Below, in pieces: positions 1 to 5,207 of a stretch of DNA of 8,171 nucleotides. The position numbers and the translations under genes are program-made. The notes below the pieces were generated by a model. The model was not told where the DNA came from. It saw only the letters and a program-made list of their open reading frames with translations, and did no database searches. The stretch is taken from positions 1-8,171 of the forward strand of contig DAOWAL010000054.1 in assembly GCA_030634615.1 (NCBI GenBank). Direction: 5' to 3'. This DNA is from Candidatus Aenigmatarchaeota archaeon. GTDB lineage: Archaea; Aenigmatarchaeota; Aenigmatarchaeia; QMZP01; QMZT01. Every line of letters begins with the position of its first letter. Position 1 is the first letter of the stretch.

Positions 1-387
1 ATTAACATTCAAAGTTACAGTTTTGCTTAAATAGGTTAAACTTGCTGAATTAGAAACCGTTCCCATGACGTGCTTTACGTTACTTACGGTCTTTAAAACC
101 ATGACATCCTTTGAAGTTAAATTTTTCTGTTCTGCAGTAGAAGAGTCCGGTTTTGCGAATCTTCCCATAAAGCCTCTGGCTTGTTTAAATCCTGGAGTTA
201 CTGTTAGCAAATCTGCACCTAGGTCACCGAACCTATTTTCGACCTCCTGCTGTGCTCCTTGACTTATTGAAACAATCAAAACAACTGCAGCAATACCTAT
301 GACAATTCCGATTATTGTAAGCCAGCTTCTAAGTTTGCTGTGTAGCAGGATATTCAAAGCTAAATGAAATGATTTTTTTAGTTTCAT
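1..387 (-). CDS. MacB/FtsX-type ABC transporter permease, N-terminal part (runs off left edge)
   Basis: Reading from the ATG at 387 towards base 1 gives 129 residues with no stop, so only the N-terminus is present. A basic cytoplasmic leader (MKLKKSFHLA) precedes a segment with LRSWLTIIGIVIGIAAVVLI, the classic first transmembrane helix of MacB/LolC/FtsX-like permeases (about residues 20-42). The next stretch, ISQGAQQEVENRFGDLGADL, is the usual start of the extracytoplasmic MacB-type domain in these proteins, followed by LTVTPG. Family members are membrane subunits that work with a separate ATPase to move or release lipoproteins, peptides or drugs from the outer face of the membrane; the substrate here is unknown. 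The gene lies 11 nt after the stop of the COG1361-like gene and has no ribosome binding site of its own, so it is probably translated by coupling. The ATPase gene is not in the window. Confidence 0.88.
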   Translation of the reverse strand, partial: MKLKKSFHLALNILLHSKLRSWLTIIGIVIGIAAVVLIVSISQGAQQEVENRFGDLGADLLTVTPGFKQARGFMGRFAKPDSSTAEQKNLTSKDVMVLKTVSNVKHVMGTVSNSASLTYLSKTVTLNVN

Positions 388-398
388 ATTTACAACAA

Positions 399-1382
399 CT
401 ATTTTTTCTTGTCTTTAGCATGCTTAATCCAATCAGGAACATTCTCAGATTTAGATTTTTTCCTTTTGTGGGATATGCCTTTATGCATGATAATTGCTGC
501 AATGACAATACCTATTGCAATGATTATCAAAAGAGTCCAGTCAATTCCTTGTTTATTGTACAGTGTACTTCTTTTGGGCAAGTTACTTTCTATTCCCATT
601 TTTGTTAAAAGTGTAGTTTCCATTTGTAATGGAAGTTCCATATTTACAATTCTTCTCTCCCCCAATTCATCTGTATAATGTATATCGAATTGAAGCAATT
701 CTGATTCTTTCCTAACCGCAGATTCTAAAGTGAAACTGACAATGTTATAATCACCAGCAGCTAAATTTCCAACCATTTGTCCGTCTGTGCCAGTTGCCTT
801 AAAACCTTCTTGCTCAGGAATTCTGACAACAATCGAATTTGCAATATACTTTCCTGTATTGGCAATTGCTATTGAAACATCGCCCTCGGAAACCTCTTGA
901 ATTACAGCATCAAAATAGGTTCTTGAGTCTTGTACTGTAATCTCAAAACTCTTATCGCTATAAGAGTAGGATTGCGAAAAGCCAGGACCATATTTAATTT
1001 CGATTTCAGAATATCCGTCAAGAGCATCCTTGTCAACTCTTAGTTTGTATATAATTAACCATACATCTCCGTAATTTGTTGGATTCCATGCGCTTTCTGT
1101 CAATGTCCTTAAAGCATCATCTTCATCCAATGAAAATGGATAAGATGGAACCAACTCAAACCATGCTCCGTCACAGTTCGAATTCTTTATTCCACTGACA
1201 TGAAAAACAAGTTCTACATAATCATTTGGTATTACTGGGTAAGGGTTTTGATAAATTAAACTAGCGTTTAAAGCACATGGATTATCAACACTATTAGCAG
1301 AAGCTGTATTAATCATAATAATAGCAAATACAAATAATCCAATCAAATACGTCATTCCTCTATGTTTATTTTTTCGTTCCAT
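399..1382 (-). CDS. COG1361-like envelope protein with signal peptide and C-terminal membrane anchor
   Basis: The protein has a basic N-terminus, a hydrophobic signal sequence (YLIGLFVFAIIMINTASA), about 250 residues of beta-rich extracytoplasmic sequence, one hydrophobic helix near the C-terminus (WTLLIIIAIGIVIAAIIM) and a Lys-rich cytoplasmic tail. Strings such as VSIAIANTGKYIANSIVVRI and GDYNIVSFTLE resemble the CARDB/NEW1-like repeats of archaeal COG1361 S-layer-like proteins, which commonly sit beside MacB-type permeases; this gene is followed by one after 11 nt. It is probably an accessory extracytoplasmic subunit of that transporter (inference). I prefer the start at 1382 (MERKNK): the GGAG-type site at 1392-1398 directly touches the ATG at 1391 but stands 9 nt from the ATG at 1382. 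The longer form would add three residues (MSK). Stop is TAG. Confidence 0.82.
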   Translation of the reverse strand: MERKNKHRGMTYLIGLFVFAIIMINTASANSVDNPCALNASLIYQNPYPVIPNDYVELVFHVSGIKNSNCDGAWFELVPSYPFSLDEDDALRTLTESAWNPTNYGDVWLIIYKLRVDKDALDGYSEIEIKYGPGFSQSYSYSDKSFEITVQDSRTYFDAVIQEVSEGDVSIAIANTGKYIANSIVVRIPEQEGFKATGTDGQMVGNLAAGDYNIVSFTLESAVRKESELLQFDIHYTDELGERRIVNMELPLQMETTLLTKMGIESNLPKRSTLYNKQGIDWTLLIIIAIGIVIAAIIMHKGISHKRKKSKSENVPDWIKHAKDKKK

Positions 1383-1391
1383 TTTACTCAT

Positions 1392-1398
1392 CTCCTCT
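1392..1398 (-). promoter_or_regulatory. Ribosome binding site that decides the start of the COG1361-like gene
   Basis: The minus strand reads AGAGGAG here. The upstream ATG (1389-1391) follows with no spacer, which is too close for initiation. The second in-frame ATG (1380-1382) follows the GGAG core after 9 nt, an acceptable distance. This is why the shorter protein is preferred. Confidence 0.6.
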
Positions 1399-1406
1399 TT
1401 ATTTTA

Positions 1407-1424
1407 TATACCAGTTCTGGTATA
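1407..1424. promoter_or_regulatory. 18-bp dyad upstream of the COG1361-like gene (operator or leader hairpin)
   Basis: TATACCAG and CTGGTATA form 8-bp perfect arms around a 2-bp centre. The dyad lies 9 bp upstream of the ribosome binding site. The left arm runs into a TATA-like TATATAAAA on the minus strand (1402-1410), and the right arm forms a second TATA-like GTATAC. As DNA it could be an operator covering a core promoter. As RNA, an 8-bp stem with a 2-nt loop would need end fraying, so the DNA-operator reading is favoured. No regulator is encoded nearby. Confidence 0.5.
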
Positions 1425-1461
1425 CAATGTCCTCCGTAAAACTCGGATTGCTTAATTATTC

Positions 1462-1496
1462 ATTGTTTCATCTATTAAAAAACTTCGTGAAACAAT
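1462..1496. repeat. Inverted repeat, 9-bp arms with 17-nt loop, in the 1383-1602 gene-free stretch
   Basis: ATTGTTTCA (1462-1470) and TGAAACAAT (1488-1496) are perfect complements. If transcription of the COG1361-like gene begins upstream, near the AT palindrome at 1508-1521, this would be a stem-loop in a leader of about 100 nt. Otherwise it may be a spaced protein-binding site. The hexamer TGAAAC, in either orientation, occurs here twice and again at 1540-1545 and 1559-1564. Confidence 0.4.
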
Positions 1497-1507
1497 TACA
1501 ACAATCA

Positions 1508-1521
1508 TTTTTTATAAAAAA
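1508..1521. promoter_or_regulatory. AT-only 14-bp palindrome, possible TATA element or T-tract terminator
   Basis: TTTTTTATAAAAAA is a perfect palindrome. On the minus strand it could be a TATA box with a start site near 1485-1490 for the downstream envelope gene. Its T-run could equally end transcription coming from the parvulin/small membrane protein pair that stops at 1603. The sequence alone does not separate these roles. Confidence 0.3.
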
Positions 1522-1538
1522 GACGATATGCACATTTG

Positions 1539-1574
1539 CTGAAACTGATTCCATTCTCTGAAACTATTCCTTCT
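1539..1574. repeat. Head-to-tail imperfect 17/19-bp direct repeat
   Basis: The first unit (1539-1557) and second unit (1558-1574) share CTGAAACT, ATTCC and TTCT in the same order; the second lacks one G and one A. They lie just downstream, on the minus strand, of the small membrane protein gene. Their function is not known. They share the TGAAAC hexamer with the nearby inverted repeat. Confidence 0.45.
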
Positions 1575-1602
1575 CTACGTGATCGGTGCATCTGGTTGTT
1601 GG

Positions 1603-1845
1603 TTATGCTCCGACTAGTAACAATAATCCGTGGATAAGGAAAACTGGCCAGAATATCGCTTTGAAGAATCCTATAACCGCATCCAAAAATGATGGGGCAG
1701 TGGTTATGTAATATATCAATGCTCCGATGAATCCCAAAAAATAAAAGCATCCTCCAGTTTCATTTCCGCTTGTGCACCATTTTGTTTTGCACTCGGTTTT
1801 ACTTTCACCCTTCTTTTCTTGTTTAAATATTTTTTTCTTAATCAT
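1603..1845 (-). CDS. Small two-helix membrane protein with Cys/Gly-rich motif (80 aa)
   Basis: A Lys-rich cytoplasmic start (MIKKKIFKQEKKGESK) with Cys19, Cys24 and Cys33 leads into GGCFYFLGFIGALIYYITTA and then FLDAVIGFFKAIFWPVFLIH, two hydrophobic segments of about 18-20 residues. The pattern of a GFIGA-x-x-YYI helix followed by a GFxKAIxWPxFL helix is one I recognise from short uncharacterised membrane proteins spread through bacteria and archaea; the function is unknown. The start follows an AGGAGGT site (1854-1860) by 8 nt, and that site overlaps the stop region of the parvulin gene 18 nt upstream, so the two are almost certainly co-transcribed. The three cysteines sit next to the first helix and could bind metal or form disulfides, which is speculation. 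Confidence 0.75.
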   Translation of the reverse strand: MIKKKIFKQEKKGESKTECKTKWCTSGNETGGCFYFLGFIGALIYYITTAPSFLDAVIGFFKAIFWPVFLIHGLLLLVGA

Positions 1846-1863
1846 ACTATCATACCTCCTTTA

Positions 1864-2139
1864 TTATCCAAGTCTCTTTATCACGTGCCAACCAAATTGT
1901 GTTTTTACAGGCTTTGAAACCTGACCCTTTTCAAGATCAAATGCTACTTTTTCAAATTCTCTTACCATCTGTCCTCTGCCAAATGTTCCAAGATCCCCGC
2001 CTTTCTTTCCAGAAGGGCACTGTGATTTTTCTTTTGCAAGATTTGAAAAGTTTTCACCGTTACTGATCCTTTTGAAAAGTTCTTCGGCTTCAGGCATAGT
2101 CTTTACAAGAATATGTGCGCAATGTACTTTGTCTGCCAT
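1864..2139 (-). CDS. Stand-alone parvulin-type peptidyl-prolyl cis-trans isomerase (91 aa)
   Basis: Parvulins rotate X-Pro peptide bonds and help protein folding. The whole protein is one PpiC/rotamase domain: CAHILVK (strand 1 with the first conserved His), a helix with AEELFKRISNGENFSNLAKE, the SxCPSGKKGGDLGTFGRGQMV loop-strand region, FEKVAFDLEKGQVSKPV, and the C-terminal FGWHVIKRLG with the second conserved His. Its length and sequence closely resemble archaeal single-domain parvulins such as those of Thaumarchaeota. There is no signal peptide, so it is cytosolic. Start choice is secure: GGAGGT at 2146-2151 lies 6 nt upstream of the ATG. A TATA-like box near 2179-2188 would place the transcript start about 16 nt before the ATG. 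It is followed after 18 nt by the small membrane protein gene. Confidence 0.93.
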   Translation of the reverse strand: MADKVHCAHILVKTMPEAEELFKRISNGENFSNLAKEKSQCPSGKKGGDLGTFGRGQMVREFEKVAFDLEKGQVSKPVKTQFGWHVIKRLG

Positions 2140-2145
2140 AGTATT

Positions 2146-2188
2146 ACCTCCAATATATTGGAATAATTGACAATGCGGTTTATAATAT
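2146..2188 (-). promoter_or_regulatory. Promoter and ribosome binding site of the parvulin gene
   Basis: On the minus strand ATATTATAAA (2179-2188) fits an archaeal TATA box, with a predicted start site near 2155. The 12-bp perfect palindrome CCAATATATTGG (2150-2161) covers that start region and overlaps the GGAGGT ribosome binding site (2146-2151). The palindrome could be an operator, but its AT-rich core makes chance occurrence quite possible. Confidence 0.45.
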
Positions 2189-2205
2189 TGTTACATGAAT
2201 ATTAT

Positions 2206-2241
2206 AAAAAAAGTAAAATCGAGGAGCTATACGAGCTCCCC
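2206..2241 (-). terminator. Hairpin plus T-tract terminator overlapping the lipoprotein stop codon
   Basis: On the minus strand GGGGAGCT, a 5-nt loop and AGCTCCTC make an 8-bp stem with one G-U pair (2221-2241). It is followed by GATTTTAC and then a run of seven T (2206-2212). The stop codon of the acidic lipoprotein gene (2227-2229) lies inside the hairpin. This probably separates that transcript from the parvulin transcript. Confidence 0.6.
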
Positions 2242-2427
2242 TATATCAATGAGTTCTGAATCATCAATTATCTCGTTGTCGAGATTATCAATGATTTCAT
2301 TTTCAGATGCTTGGTCAATCTGCTGATCAGGGGAATCTGTTCCATTGTCTGTTGCTTCTTGAACGCATCCGCTCGCAAATACAATCATGACAATGAGCAA
2401 CATCGGTAATATTATTTTCAAGTTCAT
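2227..2427 (-). CDS. Small acidic lipoprotein (66 aa)
   Basis: MNLK followed by a hydrophobic core and FASGC (Cys21) is a clear lipoprotein signal with lipobox; the mature part would be about 46 residues anchored at the outer face of the membrane. The mature sequence is dominated by Asp, Glu, Asn and Ile with loosely repeated ENEIIDNLD / NEIIDDSELID strings, giving a strongly negative, possibly amphipathic or disordered peptide. I do not recognise a family. The ATG overlaps the TGA of the upstream gene as ATGA, and GGAGGTGA at the end of that gene serves as its ribosome binding site, so translation is coupled and the two products may work together. A terminator hairpin covers its stop. Confidence 0.72.
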   Translation of the reverse strand: MNLKIILPMLLIVMIVFASGCVQEATDNGTDSPDQQIDQASENEIIDNLDNEIIDDSELIDIGELV

Positions 2428-3329
2428 TGTTCTTCACCTCCGCCTACTCCAGATCCTTGTCCAGGAAACTCTGACATTGACTTGTTAATCCTATTGTCTA
2501 TATCGTCTTGTGTCAATCCTAATGCTTGTTTGATTCCGTCAAGTCTTTCCTGAACCCTTTCAGACAATCTTTCCTGGAACATCTCCTGAGCTGCATTAGT
2601 AGATGATTCTGCTTTCTGCCTGTTTTGTTCAGCTACCTTAGTCATCTCCTGAGCTGCCTCTGCCTTTTGGCTAGATGTCATCTCCTTTACCTTTTGCCCA
2701 ATCTGTTCTATTATTTGATCCTTGTTCATTTCACCGCTTTTTGCTCCCTGGGCAATGTTCTCGTTGTCAGATAACTTCATTGTCTGGAGGGCATTCTGGA
2801 CCCTTTCTGAGTTGTGTTCCTTTATTGCATCTCTTATCCTTTCCCTTGTCTGAGCCATTTCTGATTCAAGTCCGTCCATGAGCCCTTCTTTTAACTGAGT
2901 TCTTTCTTGCTCAGTGAACGAGTTCTGTGTTATGTTTTTGAATTGCTGGGAAAGTTGCACTGCATCGTATTTGAGATCGACAAAATCCTGTACAACATCG
3001 TCTGTCGCTTTTCCGGAATCCGCAGAACCCACTTGTTTTTTCGCTTCTTTCATTTCTTCTAGTATAATTCCAAGTTCTGTGTCATCAAAGGACTCACTAA
3101 TCTCAGATGCTTTTTCCATTATCCTTTCTCCGATTTTGATTTGTTTTTCCAGTGCATATTCGAGTTGCAGAAGCCTGACCTTCGCACCTTGTGATGTGAA
3201 CATCATCTTTGCCTGTTCCCTTGTCTGTTCGGATATCGCATTGCTATTAGAATCCTGTGCAGCGACAACGGAACTGAAGGAAAGGACAAGTATGGCCACA
3301 ATCACCAACGCCGAAAAATGTTGCTTCAT
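2424..3329 (-). CDS. Exported helical (coiled-coil-like) protein of unknown function (301 aa)
   Basis: The protein starts with a cleavable signal peptide (MKQHFSALVIVAILVLSFSS then VVAAQ), with probable cleavage after VAA near residue 24. No lipobox or second membrane helix is visible. The mature chain is almost entirely predicted helix, rich in Gln, Glu, Lys and Met, with segments such as AKVRLLQLEYALEKQI, RERIRDAIKEHNSERVQNAL and FQERLSERVQERLDGIKQAL suggesting coiled coils. It ends in a flexible Gly-rich tail (GQGSGVGGGEEQ). It resembles helical exported proteins common in DPANN archaea but I cannot assign a function. Start: GAGGTG at 3338-3343, 8 nt before the ATG. The overlap with the small lipoprotein gene suggests an extracytoplasmic partnership, which is inference. 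Confidence 0.8.
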   Translation of the reverse strand: MKQHFSALVIVAILVLSFSSVVAAQDSNSNAISEQTREQAKMMFTSQGAKVRLLQLEYALEKQIKIGERIMEKASEISESFDDTELGIILEEMKEAKKQVGSADSGKATDDVVQDFVDLKYDAVQLSQQFKNITQNSFTEQERTQLKEGLMDGLESEMAQTRERIRDAIKEHNSERVQNALQTMKLSDNENIAQGAKSGEMNKDQIIEQIGQKVKEMTSSQKAEAAQEMTKVAEQNRQKAESSTNAAQEMFQERLSERVQERLDGIKQALGLTQDDIDNRINKSMSEFPGQGSGVGGGEEQ

Positions 3330-3337
3330 TTTTTTAC

Positions 3338-3381
3338 ACCTCTATGATGTTATTGGTGCCAACATGATATTAATATTTTTC
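3338..3381 (-). promoter_or_regulatory. Promoter and ribosome binding site of the exported helical protein gene
   Basis: On the minus strand AAAAATATTAATATC (3367-3381) is a TATA-like element predicting a start site near 3345, just before the GAGGTG ribosome binding site at 3338-3343. A short dyad, TTGG-TG-CCAA (3353-3362), lies between the TATA-like box and the predicted start. Confidence 0.4.
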
Positions 3382-3418
3382 ATTCTTTACGCAGTCGGTG
3401 TGTATTTTCGAAGTAAAA

Positions 3419-4186
3419 TTAACATCTGCCAAGAATTTCATCTGCTGCTCTTTCCAGATCTAATCTGTCTATGTCGTAATTCTTGTATAAATCGAGTACG
3501 TCTGTTCCGTAGAAATCCCATGTCTGAATTTTTATTTCATATCTTCTTTTACATGTGAATTCAACACTGAAATCATATTTCCCATCAGCGTTTTTGTCTG
3601 TTATCAGTATGTCGCCGTTTCCAAGCTTTTTGAATAATATGTCATCTGTTCCAAAGTCCGGAGATTCCGTGAACCTTTCGTATAGACTCTGTGGGCTGGT
3701 GATATTGAAGTGATGGTCTTTTATTTGAATAGAAACCACATGCACACTCGTGTTTATTTCCGAAGGGATTTTAGGATAATACCATGTGTCAAAACCGATA
3801 TCTTTACTTGACCTTTCTTCATATATGAAATCGCTTCCTGCTGCTTCAGGAATATACTTTATTACGGCGTTGTAGACAATTGATTTCATATCCTCGGTTT
3901 CGCTGTCAACTACTTCAGGACACTCGCCACAGTCTTCCTGACATGTTTCACAGTCTTCATCAGAATTGCAATTTTTGTCACCACAATATTCGACTGGTTT
4001 TGTTGGTTGTTCGGTGGTCTGTTCATCACTGTCACATATGTTGTTGTTGTTTTGATCTAGACAGCATTCATATCCTTTTACTATGTATGGTGAATTGCAT
4101 GTTGGTCCAGATGATTGCTGAACGCATCCAGAAAATATCATTATTAAAAAAATGAGTGGTATCATAAAAAATGATTTCTTTTTCAT
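3419..4186 (-). CDS. Lipoprotein with Cys-rich Asn/Asp motif domains (255 aa)
   Basis: MKKKSFF, a hydrophobic core and IFSGC (lipid Cys21) form a lipoprotein signal. Next come two short Cys-rich modules: residues 30-56 with CCLDQNNNNICDSDE, an acidic loop like Ca-binding D-x-N-x motifs, and residues 68-89 with CGDKNCNSDEDCETCQEDCG, a motif seen in many DPANN surface proteins. Residues 95-255 form a globular part (VSIQIKDHHFNI, DILITDKNADGKYDFSVEFT) with another Asp/Asn loop DKNADGKYD; it matches no family I know. The ATG at 4186 is preferred over an upstream TTG at 4207, because a proper signal peptide begins at the ATG. No ribosome binding site is present; a TTTTTAA box about 23 nt upstream suggests a leaderless transcript. 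Confidence 0.78.
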   Translation of the reverse strand: MKKKSFFMIPLIFLIMIFSGCVQQSSGPTCNSPYIVKGYECCLDQNNNNICDSDEQTTEQPTKPVEYCGDKNCNSDEDCETCQEDCGECPEVVDSETEDMKSIVYNAVIKYIPEAAGSDFIYEERSSKDIGFDTWYYPKIPSEINTSVHVVSIQIKDHHFNITSPQSLYERFTESPDFGTDDILFKKLGNGDILITDKNADGKYDFSVEFTCKRRYEIKIQTWDFYGTDVLDLYKNYDIDRLDLERAADEILGRC

Positions 4187-4236
4187 GATATATTTTTTGT
4201 CAAACAACTTAAAAAGGTCAAGGAAAATAGATAATT
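4187..4236. promoter_or_regulatory. Short divergent promoter with one central TATA-like box
   Basis: Only 50 bp separate the two divergent ATGs (4186 minus, 4237 plus). One AT-rich box, TTAAAAA (4209-4215), sits at the midpoint. Read on the minus strand (TTTTTAA) it ends 23 nt from the lipoprotein ATG; read on the plus strand it ends 22 nt from the small membrane protein ATG. Neither gene has a well-placed ribosome binding site (AAGG at 4220-4223 is 13 nt from the plus ATG). Two leaderless transcripts from one TATA element are the simplest reading. Confidence 0.5.
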
Positions 4237-4401
4237 ATGAAAAAAGAAATGATGTTCAAAATACTTTTTGCAGTAATACTATTTGGTAATGCATTGCTTG
4301 CTGTGCACAATTATCTGAAAAATGATATGTTCGGAATGTCGGTATCTACAACTATAGTTGTACTCGTTGTTGTAATGTATTACGCATCTTTGCGCAAATA
4401 G
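4237..4401 (+). CDS. Small two-helix membrane protein (54 aa)
   Basis: A short open frame starting MKKEMMFKILFAVILFGNAL encodes two hydrophobic helices (about residues 7-23 and 36-50) joined by a polar turn, HNYLKNDMFGMS, and ends YYASLRK. The basic residues at both ends and the two helices suggest an integral membrane protein with both termini in the cytoplasm. No family is recognised. Support: it fills exactly the gap between the divergent lipoprotein promoter and the pseudouridine synthase stop, has a plausible leaderless TATA box 22 nt upstream, and ends 3 nt before the convergent gene, which is typical of tightly packed real genes. Its short length leaves some doubt. Confidence 0.62.
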   Translation: MKKEMMFKILFAVILFGNALLAVHNYLKNDMFGMSVSTTIVVLVVVMYYASLRK

Positions 4402-4404
4402 TGA

Positions 4405-5151
4405 TCAAGAAGTAAATTTTGGAAGTTTAAGATCACTTTTGTTTATTATCACATAGTTCTTTTCATTAAAATTAACATTCTCAATTCTGAGATTCCCTAT
4501 GCCGACACGTTTTAACGAAACAACTTCATTTCCAATTGCCTGAAACATTTTTTTTATTTGTCTTTTTTTACCTTCGTCAATTTCCATTTCTATTTTTCGT
4601 GTTCCAAGTTTTTTTGTTGCAATTGCTTTGACAAAAAATATTTTTTCTTTGTCATCATCTGTTATGTTAACTCCTTCTTCTAGGGTTTCTATGTTTTCAT
4701 CTGTAATTGGATTCATTGCCTCTATGCGATATGTTTTGATAATACGGTTTTCTTTTTTTGTCAAGAGTTTTTCTAGTTGTCCGTCATTTGTTACTACGAG
4801 TAATCCTTCAGTATCCTTGTCAAGTCTCCCAACGCAGAACAATGTATTTTTTATCTTATCATCAATTTCTGGTATTTTGGCAATGTCGTCATAAATTGTT
4901 TTTTCTTTAGTTGACTTTTGGCATACTCTGCCAGTTTGCTTATTGAGAATTATGTATATAAGTTCCTGTGCCTTTACTTGTCCTCCGTTATACTTTACCA
5001 TAGATTTAATTTTTATGGAATGTTCAGGATTTGTGATAACCTTTCCGTCAACTGTTACTTCTCCATTGCGTATTGCCTGCTCTACAATAGCGGAACGTTC
5101 AAATTCGCCAGATCTCATGAGCAGTGCGCGCAACCGTATTTTTTTTGACAT
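4405..5151 (-). CDS. RsuA/RluB-type pseudouridine synthase with S4 domain (248 aa)
   Basis: The enzyme isomerises uridine to pseudouridine, in bacteria at one site of 16S (RsuA) or 23S (RluB/E/F) rRNA or tRNA. Residues about 4-50 are an S4 RNA-binding domain (IRLRALLMRSGEFERSAIVE, then RNGEVTVDGKVI). The catalytic core carries GRLDKDTEGLLVVTNDG with the catalytic Asp at residue 111, then KTYRIE (139-144) and the EGKKRQIKKMF motif (about 194-203). Length matches the family. The start at 5151 (MSKKIR) is preferred; an upstream in-frame ATG at 5166 would add five residues (MLNII) but lacks a ribosome binding site, while a TATA box near 5172-5182 fits a leaderless start at 5151. The RNA target cannot be told from sequence. 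The family is mainly bacterial, so acquisition by transfer is possible. Confidence 0.9.
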   Translation of the reverse strand: MSKKIRLRALLMRSGEFERSAIVEQAIRNGEVTVDGKVITNPEHSIKIKSMVKYNGGQVKAQELIYIILNKQTGRVCQKSTKEKTIYDDIAKIPEIDDKIKNTLFCVGRLDKDTEGLLVVTNDGQLEKLLTKKENRIIKTYRIEAMNPITDENIETLEEGVNITDDDKEKIFFVKAIATKKLGTRKIEMEIDEGKKRQIKKMFQAIGNEVVSLKRVGIGNLRIENVNFNEKNYVIINKSDLKLPKFTS

Positions 5152-5207
5152 AATGATGTTTAGCATCCATTTTTAATATATATTGGAATTGTAGACAATT
5201 ATTTAAT
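5152..5207. promoter_or_regulatory. Short divergent promoter with one central TATA-like box
   Basis: The divergent ATGs (5151 minus, 5208 plus) are 56 bp apart. A single AT run, TTTAATATATATT (5172-5184), lies at the midpoint. It ends about 24 nt from the plus ATG and about 21-24 nt from the minus ATG, fitting leaderless initiation both ways. No ribosome binding site precedes either ATG. Confidence 0.5.

Noticed and set aside
1406..1429. Possible 7-codon TTG leader peptide (minus) after a GGAGG at 1431-1437
   Set aside because: The frame is very short, has a poor start codon, and shows no attenuator-like codon run; the dyad alone explains the sequence.
1842..1853. Mini-frame ATG-ATA-GTA-TGA (minus) between the ribosome binding site and the small membrane protein start
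   Set aside because: The ribosome binding site touches the mini-frame ATG with no spacer, so initiation there is unlikely; the overlap with the real start looks accidental.
2675..3558. Plus-strand open frames opposite the exported helical protein and the 3419-4186 lipoprotein (including a 214-codon one)
   Set aside because: They lie antisense to genes with signal peptides, ribosome binding sites and sensible protein sequence; the frames themselves are Ser/Cys/Phe-rich translations typical of reversed Glu/Lys/Gln codons.
4187..4207. TTG-initiated extension of the lipoprotein gene (adds MFDKKYI)
   Set aside because: It would spoil a textbook lipoprotein signal that begins at the ATG at 4186, has no ribosome binding site, and would lie within the predicted promoter spacer.
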